Source: Saxidomus purpurata (Eukaryota > Mollusca > Bivalvia > Venerida > Veneridae). Taken from it: DNA of 64,000 bases. Position numbers and translations under genes: made by a program. Positions 1-10,149 of the stretch are shown here, piece after piece. A model generated the notes under the pieces. It was given only the letters and a program-made list of their open reading frames with translations. It made no database searches and had not been told where the DNA came from. The stretch spans positions 11,772,177 to 11,836,176 of the forward strand of contig JAFMSR010000016.1 of assembly GCA_022818135.1 (NCBI GenBank), in the 5' to 3' direction. Position 1 is the stretch's first letter; the number at the start of each line of letters is the position of its first letter.

Positions 1-354
1 TGTTAAGCCAACAATGAGGAGATGGTGCTTTGTACACTAGTATGACACCAAATGTCCGTTGTCCAAGAAAACTCGACATTTAGTATATGTGACAAGTAAC
101 GACATGAACTAAAAATATCAAGCTTTTTCAGTATACACTGTGCAATGGTATACATGGCATGCCCTCCTGCCCATCTTTTGAGTATTATCCTCTGCAACAA
201 TAGTACAGCTGAACTTGTATATTCAGTCACCAGTCTTGATCAGCCAATGATGTATTTTAATTGGCCATATTGATAGACCAATAACATAAATCTGTATCGG
301 GAGAATATTAAGCATACAGCCTTGCTAATTCTATCATAGGATACCTTGTACAAT
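1..354. other. No gene recognised; left edge of repeat block
   Basis: AT-rich sequence with no convincing exon. The short open frames lack family resemblance and splice signals. Weak echoes of the neighbouring satellite appear towards the right end. Confidence 0.4.
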
Positions 355-955
355 ATGCACACACTTCTCAAAGTTTAGCCTTGATAATGGAAGTATATAT
401 CGCACATAACATGCAGACACTTGCCAAAGTATATTAACAGCAAAAGTAATGCATGTAGTCACTCGTCAAAGTATACCGATGGCAACAGTTATATAATTTA
501 TTGCGCATAATATGTGGTCACCTGTCAATAGAATACCCGCTGCAACAGTGGTACATGAAGAGACTTGTCTAAGTATACCCATGGCATCAGTAGTACATAT
601 AGTCGCCTGTAAAAATACATCAGTGGCAACAGTGGTACATATGGCACACAACATGTAGTCACCTGTAAAAGTATATCGATGGCAACAGTGGTACATATGG
701 CACACAACATGAGTCATTTGTCCAAATATACCCATAACAACAGTGGCAGCAGTAATACATGTAGTCACTTGCCAAAGTATAGCCATGGCAGCAGTAATAC
801 ATGTGGTCACTTGTCAAAGTATACCCACGTAAACAGTGGTACATTTAAAGTCAGTTGTCAAAGTATACCAAAGGTAACAGTGGCACATATGACAAGCAAC
901 ATGTAGTCACTTGTCAGAGTATACCAATGGCAGCAGTAATACATGTAGTATACCC
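355..955 (+). repeat. Diverged edge of the satellite array (56-bp-like units)
   Basis: Degenerate copies of the unit that fills the next 5 kb. They share CAAAGTATA, GGCAACAGTGGTACAT and a CATGTAGTCAC-like tail. Several, for example near 620-710, keep the extra segment between GTAC and CATGTAG, so they match the 56-bp unit seen at 5806-6710 rather than the 42-bp unit. Diverged edges around a homogeneous core are what unequal crossing-over leaves behind. Confidence 0.75.
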
Positions 956-3900
956 ACGGAAGCAGTGGTACATGTGGCCACTTTTCAAAGTATACCCGTG
1001 GCAGCAGTAATACATGTGGTCACTCGTCAAAGTATACCTGTGGCAGCAGTAATACATGTGGTCTCTTGTCAAAGTATACCCGTAGCAGCAGTAATACATG
1101 TGGTCTCTCGTCAAAGTATACCCATGGCAGCAGTAATACATGTGGTCACTCGTCAAAGTATACCCGTGGCAGCAGTAATACATGTGGTCACTCGTCAAAG
1201 TTTACCGGTAGCAGCAGTAATACATGTGGTCACTCATCAAAGTATACCCGTAGCAGCAGTAATACATGTGGTCTCTGGTCAAAGTATACCCGTGGCAGCA
1301 GTAATACATGTGGTCACTCGTCAAAGTATACCCGTGGCAGCAGTAATACATGTGGTCTCTGGTCAAAGTATACCCGTGGCAGCAGTAATACATGTGGTCA
1401 CTCGTCAAAGTATACCCGTGGCAGCAGTAATACATGTGGTCACTCGTCAAAGTATACCCGTGGCAGCAGTAATACATGTGGTCACTCGTCAAAGTATACC
1501 CGTGGCAGCAGTAATACATGTGGTCACTCGTCAAAGTATACCCTTAGCAGCAGTAATACATGTGGTCTCTCGTCAAAGTAAACCCGTGGCAGCAGTAATA
1601 CATGTGGTCACTCGTCAAAGTATACCCGTGGCAGCAGTAATACATGTGGTCTCTGGTCAAAGTATACCCGTAGCAGCAGTAATACATGTGGTCTCTGGTC
1701 AAAGTATACCTGTGGCAGCAGTAATACATGTGGTCACTCTTCAAAGTATACCCGTGGCAGCAGTAATACATGTGGTCTCTCGTCAAAGTATACCCGTGGC
1801 AGCAGTAATACATGTGGTCTCTGGTCAAAGTATACCCGTGGCAGCAGTAATACATGTGGTCACTCGTCAAAGTATACCCGTGGCAGCAGTAATACATGTG
1901 GTCTCTCGTCAAAGTATACCCGTGGCAGCAGTAATACATGTGGTCTCTCGTCAAAGTATACCCGTGGCAGCAGTAATACATGTGGTCACTCGTCAAAGTA
2001 TACCCGTGGCAGCAGTAATACATGTGGTCTCTCGTCAAAGTATACCCGTGGCAGCAGTAATACATGTGGTCTCTCGTCAAAGTATACCCGTGGCAGCAGT
2101 AATACATGTGGTCACTCGTCAAAGTATACCCGTGGCAGCAGTAATACATGTGGTCACTCGTCAAAGTATACCCGTGGCAGCAGTAATACATGTGGTCACT
2201 CGTCAAAGTATACCCGTAGCAGCAGTAATACATGTGGTCTCTCGTCAAAGTATACCCGTGGCAGCAGTAATACATGTGGTCTCTGGTCAAAGTATACCCG
2301 TGGCAGCAGTAATACATGTGGTCTCTGGTCAAAGTATACCCGTGGCAGCAGTAATACATGTGGTCTCTCGTCAAAGTATACCCGTAGCAGCAGTAATACA
2401 TGTGGTCACTCGTCAAAGTATACCCGTGGCAGCAGTAATACATGTGGTCACTCGTCAAAGTATACCCGTGGCAGCAGTAATACATGTGGTCACTCGTCAA
2501 AGTATACCCGTGGCAGCAGTAATACATGTGGTCACTCGTCAAAGTATACCCGTGGCAGCAGTAATACATGTGGTCACTCGTCAAAGTATACCCGTGGCAG
2601 CAGTAATACATGTGGTCACTCGTCAAAGTATACCCGTGGCAGCAGTAATACATGTGGTCTCTCGTCAAAGTATACCCGTAGCAGCAGTAATACATGTGGT
2701 CTCTCGTCAAAGTATACCCGTGGCAGCAGTAATACATGTGGTCTCTGGTCAAAGTATACCCGTGGCAGCAGTAATACATGTGGTCTCTTGTCAAAGTATA
2801 CCCGTGGCAGCAGTAATACATGTGGTCACTCGTCAAAGTATACCCGTGGCAGCAGTAATACATGTGGTCTCTGGTCAAAGTTTACCTGTAGCAGCAGTAA
2901 TACATGTGGTCACTCGTCAAAGTATACCCGTAGCAGCAGTAATACATGTGGTCTCTTGTCAAAGTATACCCATGGCAGCAGTAATACATGTGGTCTCTGG
3001 TCAAAGTATACCCGTGGCAGCAGTAATACATGTGGTCACTCGTCAAAGTATACCCGTGGCAGCAGTAATACATGTGGTCACTCGTCAAAGTATACCCGTG
3101 GCAGCAGTAATACATGTGGTCTCTGGTCAAAGTATACCCGTGGCAGCAGTAATACATGTGGTCACTCGTCAAAGTATATCCGTGGCAGCAGTAATACATG
3201 TGGTCTCTGGTCAAAGTATACCCGTGGCAGCAGTAATACATGTGGTCTCTTGTCAAAGTATACCCGTGGCAGCAGTAAAACATGTGGTCATTCGTCAAAG
3301 TATACCCGTGGCAGCAGTAATACATGTGGTCTCTGGTCAAAGTATACCCGTAGCAGCAGTAATACATGTGGTCACTCGTCAAAGTATACCTGTAGCAGCA
3401 GTAATACATGTGGTCACTCGTCAAAGTATACCCGTAGCAGCAGTAATACATGTGGTCTCTGGTCAAAGTATACCCGTGGCAGCAGTAATACATGTGGTCA
3501 CTCGTCAAAGTATACCCGTGGCAGCAGTAATACATGTGGTCACTCGTCAAAGTATACCCGTAGCAGCAGTAATACATGTGGTCACTCGTCAAAGTATACC
3601 CGTAGCAGCAGTAATACATGTGGTCTCTGGTCAAAGTATACCCGTAGCAGCAGTAATACATGTGGTCTCTGGTCAAAGTATACCCGTGGCAGCAGTAATA
3701 CATGTGGTCTCTCGTCAAAGTATACCCGTGGCAGCAGTAATACATGTGGTCACTCGTCAAAGTATACCCGTGGCAGCAGTAATACATGTGGTCACTCGTC
3801 AAAGTATACCCGTAGCAGCAGTAATACATGTGGTCTCTGGTCAAAGTATACCCGTGGCAGCAGTAATACATGTGGTCACTCGTCAAAGTATACCCGTAGC

Positions 3901-5805
3901 AGCAGTAATACATGTGGTCACTCGTCAAAGTATACCCGTAGCAGCAGTAATACATGTGGTCACTCGTCAAAGTATACCCGTAGCAGCAGTAATACATGTG
4001 GTCTCTGGTCAAAGTATACCCGTAGCAGCAGTAATACATGTGGTCTCTCGTCAAAGTATACCCGTAGCAGCAGTAATACATGTGGTCACTCGTCAAAGTA
4101 TACCCGTAGCAGCAGTAATACATGTGGTCACTCGTCAAAGTATACCCGTGGCAGCAGTAATACATGTGGTCACTCGTCAAAGTATACCCGTAGCAGCAGT
4201 AATACATGTGGTCTCTGGTCAAAGTATACCCGTAGCAGCAGTAATACATGTGGTCACTCGTCAAAGTATACCCGTGGCAGCAGTAATACATGTGGTCTCT
4301 GGTCAAAGTTTACCTGTAGCAGCAGTAATACATGTGGTCTCTTGTCAAAGTAAACCCGTAGCAGCAGTAATACATGTGGTCACTCGTCAAAGTATACCCG
4401 TAGCAGCAGTAATACATGTGGTCACTCGTCAAAGTATACCCGTGGCAGCAGTAATACATGTGGTCACTCGTCAAAGTATACCCGTAGCAGCAGTAATACA
4501 TGTGGTCTCTTGTCAAAGTAAACCCGTAGCAGCAGTAATACATGTGGTCACTCGTCAAAGTATACCCGTAGCAGCAGTAATACATGTGGTCACTCGTCAA
4601 AGTATACCCGTGGCAGCAGTAATACATGTGGTCTCTTGTCAAAGTAAACCCGTAGCAGCAGTAATACATGTGGTCACTCGTCAAAGTATACCCGTGGCAG
4701 CAGTAATACATGTGGTCACTCGTCAAAGTATACCCGTGGCAGCAGTAATACATGTGGTCACTCGTCAAAGTATACCCGTAGCAGCAGTAATACATGTGGT
4801 CTCTTGTCAAAGTATACCTGTAGCAGCAGTAATACATGTGGTCACTCGTCAAAGTATACCCGTGGCAGCAGTAATACATGTGGTCACTCGTCAAAGTATA
4901 CCCGTGGCAGCAGTAATACATGTGGTCACTCGTCAAAGTATACCCATGGCAGCAGTAATACATGTGGTCTCTGGTCAAAGTATACCCGTAGCAGCAGTAA
5001 TACATGTGGTCTCTTGTCAAAGTATACCTGTAGCAGCAGTAATACATGTGGTCACTCGTCAAAGTATACCCGTGGCAGCAGTAATACATGTGGTCACTCG
5101 TCAAAGTATACCCGTGGCAGCAGTAATACATGTGGTCACTCGTCAAAGTATACCCATGGCAGCAGTAATACATGTGGTCACTCGTCAAAGTATACCCGTG
5201 GCAGCAGTAATACATGTGGTCACTCGTCAAAGTATACCCGTAGCAGCAGTAATACATGTGGTCACTCGTCAAAGTATACCCGTAGCAGCAGTAATACATG
5301 TGGTCACTCGTCAAAGTATACCCGTGGCAGCAGTAATACATGTGGTCTCTGGTCAAAGTATACCCGTGGCAGCAGTAATACATGTGGTCTCTTGTCAAAG
5401 TATACCCGTGGCAGCAGTAATACATGTGGTCACTCGTCAAAGTATACCCGTGGCAGCAGTAATACATGTGGTCACTCGTCAAAGTATACCCGTGGCAGCA
5501 GTAATACATGTGGTCACTCGTCAAAGTATACCCGTGGCAGCAGTAATACATGTGGTCACTCGTCAAAGTATACCCGTGGCAGCAGTAATACATGTGGTCA
5601 CTCGTCAAAGTATACCCGTGGCAGCAGTAATACATGTGGTCTCTTGTCAAAGTATACCCATGGCAGCAGTAATACATGTGGTCACTCGTCAAAGTATACC
5701 CGTAGCAGCAGTAATACATGTGGTCTCTGGTCAAAGTATACCCGTAGCAGCAGTAATACATGTGGTCTCTGGTCAAAGTATACCCGTAGCAGCAATAATA
5801 CATGT
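956..5805 (+). repeat. 42-bp satellite/minisatellite, about 115 tandem copies
   Basis: Each unit runs TCAAAGTATACCC, GTGGCAGCAG or GTAGCAGCAG, TAATACATGTGGT, then a six-base variable end (CACTCG, CTCTGG, CTCTCG or CTCTTG). Because 42 is divisible by three and few units carry stops, long open frames run on both strands, the longest (911-5869) being 1652 codons of a 14-residue repeat. No start context, intron, signal peptide or known domain supports translation. Four units carry TAAACC instead of TATACC (near 1579, 4351, 4519 and 4645). Most likely non-coding satellite DNA. Confidence 0.93.
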
Positions 5806-6708
5806 ACATGTAATCATTTGTGAAAGTATACCCACGGCAACAGTAGTACGCATGGCGTACATCGTGTAGCTATTTGTGGCAACAGTAGTACGTATGGCGT
5901 ACATTGTTTAGCTACTCGTCAAAGTATACCCACGGCAACAGTAGTACGCATGGCGTACATCATGTAGCTACTCGTCAAAGTATACCCACGGCAACAGTAG
6001 TACGCATGGCGTACATCATGTAGCTACTCGTCAAAGTATACCCAGGGCAACAGTAGTACGCATGGCGTACATCATGTAGCTACTCGTCAAAGTATACCCA
6101 CGGCAACAGTAGTACGCATGGCGTACATCATGTAGCTACTCGTCAAAGTATACCCAGGGCAACAGTAGTACGCATGGCGTACATCATGTAGCTACTCGTC
6201 AAAGTATACCCACGGCAACAGTAGTACGCATGGCGTACATCATGTAGCTACTCGTCAAAGTATACCCACGGCAACAGTAGTACGCATGGCGTACATCATG
6301 TAGCTACTCGTCAAAGTATACCCAGGGCAACAGTAGTACGCATGGCGTACATCATGTAGCTACTCGTCAAAGTATACCCAGGGCAACAGTAGTACGCATG
6401 GCGTACATCATGTAGCTACTCGTCAAAGTATACCCAGGGCAACAGTAGTACGCATGGCGTACATCATGTAGCTACTCGTCAAAGTATACCCAGGGCAACA
6501 GTAGTACGCATGGCGTACATCATGTAGCTACTCGTCAAAGTATACCCACGGCAACAGTAGTACGCATGGCGTACATCATGTAGCTACTCGTCAAAGTATA
6601 CCCAGGGCAACAGTAGTACGCATGGCGTACATCATGTAGCTACTTGTCAAAGTATACCCACGGCAACAGTGGTACATACTGCGCACATCATACAGTCACT
6701 TGTCAAAG

Positions 6709-6710
<2 letters not shown>
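5806..6710 (+). repeat. 56-bp tandem repeat, about 15 copies, related to the 42-bp unit
   Basis: Unit with TCAAAGTATACCC, ACGG or AGGG, CAACAGTAGTAC, GCATGGCGTACATC and ATGTAGCTACTCG. It aligns to the 42-bp unit except for about 14 extra bases after GTAC. Copies differ mainly at ACGG versus AGGG. The unit is not a multiple of three and carries in-phase TAG, so no frame stays open. Confidence 0.92.
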
Positions 6711-6754
<44 letters not shown>

Positions 6755-6755
6755 T
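6711..6755. repeat. (AAT)n microsatellite, probable LINE tail
   Basis: About 15 AAT triplets at the junction between the satellite and the LINE fragment. On the minus strand this reads (ATT)n at the 3' end of the LINE piece, the kind of simple tail that CR1/L2-type elements have. Confidence 0.8.
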
Positions 6756-7186
6756 CATTATTTAAAGAAGGGTACACATTTAGACACACATAAACATACA
6801 TATATCTAATATTTCAATGTGGCCTTCTTTAGACATTATATTAACAAGCATTAACAAAACGATGATAAGAAATATTGATGCACACATTCATATACATTGT
6901 TCTACTATGTAACGGCAAATCTATTTAACATCTTTGATAAAATGATTGCTGAATGAAAAAACATATATACTACGACAAACACTCATAATTAAAGACATAT
7001 CATATAAAGTAAATATTCATTCATCCGACTTAAGTTTGTATTGCTCCAGCAAGTATTGTTTGTATTTTTTTTTAAACGATAACAGTGATTTAGCTGTTCT
7101 TATATTTGTTGGTGTACTGTTCCATATGTGTACACTGGAGAATGTAAAACTAGCTTTTAGATAATTGGTACGAAATTTTGGTATCA
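6756..7186 (-). mobile_element. 5'-truncated non-LTR retrotransposon (LINE) 3' end
   Basis: A minus-strand frame ending at 7017 has the pattern R-T-N-Y, then H-I-W-N-S-x-P-x-N-I-R, then S-L-x-S-F-K-K-K-x-K-x-Y-L. This is the usual C-terminal tail of CR1/L2/Jockey-like reverse transcriptases. It is followed by about 260 bp of 3' UTR and the (ATT)n tail. Satellite copies lie on both sides, so the element inserted into the array. Clade assignment is inference. Confidence 0.7.
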
Positions 7187-7265
7187 ATAGGCAACAGTAG
7201 TACATATGGCGCACATCATGTAGTCACCTGTCAAAGTATACCCGCGGCAACAGTAACATATATGG
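7187..7265 (+). repeat. Satellite remnant right of the LINE insertion
   Basis: Roughly one and a half units: GGCAACAGTAGTACATATGG, then CACATCATGTAGTCACCTG, then CAAAGTATACCC. It is of the 56-bp type, which shows that the array once continued through the LINE insertion site. Confidence 0.8.
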
Positions 7266-7646
7266 CGCTAATTAATTTGGCCTTCCATATATCTGACATT
7301 CTAGAATTGACGCAAAGTCTTAAATGTCAACCTGTTAAGAAGTGGAAATAGTAAGACTTTTTGCACATAACATGCAGGCACTTGTCCACCAACATTTGTT
7401 TGTAATGTTAATTAAACTTGGAAACAATATACATGCACAAAATAACATGTACATGCATGCATATGGCCACTAGGTCTCGATCAAGGTCTAATATAAGCTT
7501 AATCGGGGCGGTGCCTCCAGGGCGATTAATGTATAGACCCTAACTTTATTCAGAGTTAATGCCAACGATTTAATGCTGCATTTGGTCGTGTTTACTCTAT
7601 AGGACAGTTTAGTAATTTGATAGACTACAAATATTTCTTAGGGTTA

Positions 7647-8117
7647 TTAGCGGATAATGGTTTCAGTTTCAAAGCACACATGGCCTTGACACATGGATCC
7701 AAAATCACCAGGATTCGTCTGAATACCGACAGCATAGTTCTTTGAATTCGAAGCATTGGCACCTGTTGCTCCTAGTTGAGTTGTTGAAAAACCTGATCAA
7801 GTTTTGACAAGTAGGTAAACTTCCATTGTAAGTCACGCTAACACAGGTACTTTCATCACCGTGACCCTGTGTGTCCAAGACGGTCGTATTGCCTTGGCTT
7901 TACAATATCTGTCAAGTTACTGTTACTTACGAATTGTAATATTTACAGCAGCCTTCTGGTCTGTGACGTCCCACCTCTGTCGGGCGGATGTTAATCCGTA
8001 GTAAAGCTTTCCTGCCGATTTCAGAGGTAGGATATTTCCCCACACTGTCTTCTCCTGCGAGGGCCTATTTCTTTCCAAGCAAAGCGCGACATCAAATATG
8101 AGATGCCATGCTCCCAT
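7647..8117 (-). pseudogene. Possible broken gene, family not recognised
   Basis: Two protein-like stretches lie on the minus strand. The first, 8117-7931, ends at a good donor (GTAAGT). The second, about 7868-7647, reads as a Cys- and Asn-rich segment that begins in one frame (G-H-G-D-E-S-T-C) and continues in another (G-A-T-G-A-N-A-S-N-S) to a TAA at 7647. The frame change falls at a run of five T. It could be a pseudogene, a homopolymer sequencing error, or chance. The join between the two stretches is not phase-consistent with the nearest acceptors. Confidence 0.28.
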
Positions 8118-8587
8118 ATATACCGATACAGCAAACCGGTTGTTTTAGAGGGGTATTTTTCTCTCAACCAAACATGTTTCGTCGGGCAATTACTGAAATC
8201 CTGTCAGTTACTGTCACGGTTGGGTTCTGGTATCGTACAATATTTCGGTACGTGACTGTGTAATATCGTCATGGGAGCTAGAAGGTTGGATTGTAGAAGA
8301 AATCAGGGCTATTTTTTCCAAAACTTAACTTCTAAATTACCTGCAAAGTACTCGCGAGATTTTCAATCATTACTTTTGGGAAAAAATCATAAGCTCAGGT
8401 ACGGAGAAAGTATATTCTTCTGTAATTATAGAGGTAAAAATACAAACTACGCCAAAACTCCGCTTCAAGATTTCGCTTGAAATACAGCCCAGTATATTTT
8501 GGGACATCTTAGATTTATGATCAGATTTTACGTTAAAAAAATGAAAACGTGATATAATTTTTTTGTAAAATGTGTTAAACGAATAGA

Positions 8588-8607
8588 TGCGCATAATGTC
8601 ACTTTAA
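8588..8607. repeat. Solo transposon end (TTAA family)
   Basis: Matches the right terminal repeat of the element at 8743-9170 (TGCGCATAATGTCACT followed by TTAA), but no partner end is visible to the left. It faces away from the neighbouring element. Confidence 0.6.
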
Positions 8608-8677
8608 AATACCTTTTGAATTGATACAATTTTGTTTTTCAAAATAACAGAAGTGATTTTAAAACACTAATCGTCGG

Positions 8678-8710
8678 CTTGCTCAACTTATTTCAATTTA
8701 GTTGAGCAAG
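8678..8710. repeat. Perfect 11-bp stem hairpin
   Basis: CTTGCTCAACT at 8678-8688 is the exact reverse complement of AGTTGAGCAAG at 8700-8710, with an 11-base AT-rich loop. It lies between two outward-facing TTAA-family ends. Function unknown. Confidence 0.6.
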
Positions 8711-8742
8711 AAGTAATAACTAAGTACGTTTCATGATATACA

Positions 8743-9170
8743 TTAAAGTGACATTATGCGCATTTTTTTCAAGTTAAAATGCAGCTGAATATGGTGTGTG
8801 TACAAAAGCGTAGAGGAAATAATAGCTTTTAACCCAATACACCAAACTCTTCACGCTACCAGTATGAAATAATAACTTTCCAAATATTGATTTTCTTATT
8901 TGACTGGGAGAGTCAATTTAAGAAAAGAACAACTGCATGCAGGAGTTGCTTCCCTTCCACTGCCGAAATCTCTACCAACATCAACAACGACACAATCAAC
9001 TATCATTTTATCAGTCCGATTTTTTTATATCTAAAGCACCAACTTCAAATACTAATGCGGTATAATCATTAATTTAACACATTTAAATGAACAGCAACCA
9101 AAAATTGCTTTTATAAAACTGTCACCAAAAATACACTATGTGCAGTAAGATGCGCATAATGTCACTTTAA
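8743..9170 (+). mobile_element. TTAA-flanked MITE, copy 1 (about 428 bp)
   Basis: Terminal inverted repeats AGTGACATTATGCGCA and TGCGCATAATGTCACT lie just inside TTAA at both ends, giving a TTAA target-site duplication as in piggyBac and Sola3 elements. The inside has a 61-codon open frame (8887-9072) that also occurs in the copy at 57.7 kb; it is probably conserved only because the copies are young. No transposase. Other copies: 48029-48387 and the right part of 55757-58003. Confidence 0.82.
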
Positions 9171-9200
9171 AAAAGAATAAAAGAAAAAGAATAAAAAAAG

Positions 9201-9206
9201 AAAAAA
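9201..9206 (-). terminator. Pol III T-run terminator of tRNA-Val
   Basis: Six A on the plus strand (TTTTTT on the minus strand), one base past the discriminator of the tRNA gene. Confidence 0.85.
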
Positions 9207-9207
9207 C

Positions 9208-9280
9208 TGGTTCCGCTGGGGCTCGAACCCAGGACCTCTCGCGTGTGAAGCGAGCGTGATAACCACTACACTACGGAACC
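9208..9280 (-). tRNA. tRNA-Val (anticodon CAC)
   Basis: The minus strand folds as a full cloverleaf. The 7-bp acceptor stem pairs GGTTCCG with CGGAACC. The A box is in TAGTGTAGTGGTTATCACG, the anticodon stem-loop is CTCGC-TTCACAC-GCGAG, and the B box is GGTTCGAGCCC. The discriminator base is A and there is no intron. A T-run follows at once. CAC in the loop gives valine. Confidence 0.96.
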
Positions 9281-10026
9281 CGTATGCATTTGGTGGACAA
9301 AATACAATATATATAGTTTATCTTATGTAAGTAGCCTATTTCGTTATCTCTGTCAGACCATATAACATTTTCAAAAGTTGACAAAACATATCTTTGCGAA
9401 CAATGTTACATAGTACCGCCAATACTGATTAACTCTACAAGTTGATGGATTTAAAAAAAGAAAAGAAATTAAAAGCTTCTACCGCTCCTTTGAAGGGAAG
9501 TAACTAAATTTTAGTCTTCAAAATATTAAAATTTCCCCGCAGCGGTTACTTCCCCTTAACAATACATGTACGTATTAAATAAAGACTATATTGTACGGTT
9601 ATTATTGTTGTTTTTATCATTATCATTATCACTATTATTACTATTATCAGATGATATTGAGATGAGATTTTATTCGTGCAAGTCGACTTATCACAATTAA
9701 CAGAACACATGGAGATACTTCTAGCAACTTCTCACAGAATATCACATTTTTAATGCAATTACATGTCAAAATTCAAGTATCACTGATGTAGTGAATGTAA
9801 AGTGCACAGGATAACCCGGAAAAAAGAAAGACACTTGTGTGTGAATGATGGCGGATTAAAACCTTTACATGCGACTTGTCCGTGCACATTTTAAGTGTTT
9901 ACTTTTTCTTCTATGGTTTATCACCGATCTTTTAAAACTCTTTAAAGTGTTCAAGTTATACCATGTACCTTTCAATGATTTAAGAGAGGGAATGGTAATA
10001 CAATTGTTAGTTGTTCTTTGACGTGA

Positions 10027-10119
10027 TATATGGGGATATGTTACCCGCCTTGACATAATATTACCCTCGCCTAATGGCTCGGGTAATATAAGTCTAGACG
10101 GGTAATATATCCCCATATA
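10027..10119. repeat. Foldback repeat with 21-bp arms
   Basis: TATATGGGGATATGTTACCCG at 10027-10047 is the reverse complement, bar one mismatch, of the arm at 10099-10119. About 51 bp separate them, including GGCTCGGGTAATA. A diverged relative lies at about 45556-45720, so this is a dispersed foldback element. Confidence 0.7.
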
Positions 10120-10149
10120 CCACTTCAAAAACCAAATAACATATAACAT

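Noticed and set aside
911..5869. 1652-codon ORF as a real repeat protein
   Set aside because: It follows from a stop-poor 42-bp period; other frames and the opposite strand are equally open, and there is no start context, intron or domain.
956..6710. CRISPR-like array
   Set aside because: Units are contiguous with no unique spacers, and the DNA is clearly animal.
8887..9072. 61-codon ORF shared with 57863-57678
   Set aside because: Both lie in copies of one MITE; likeness reflects recent copying, and the third copy is broken.
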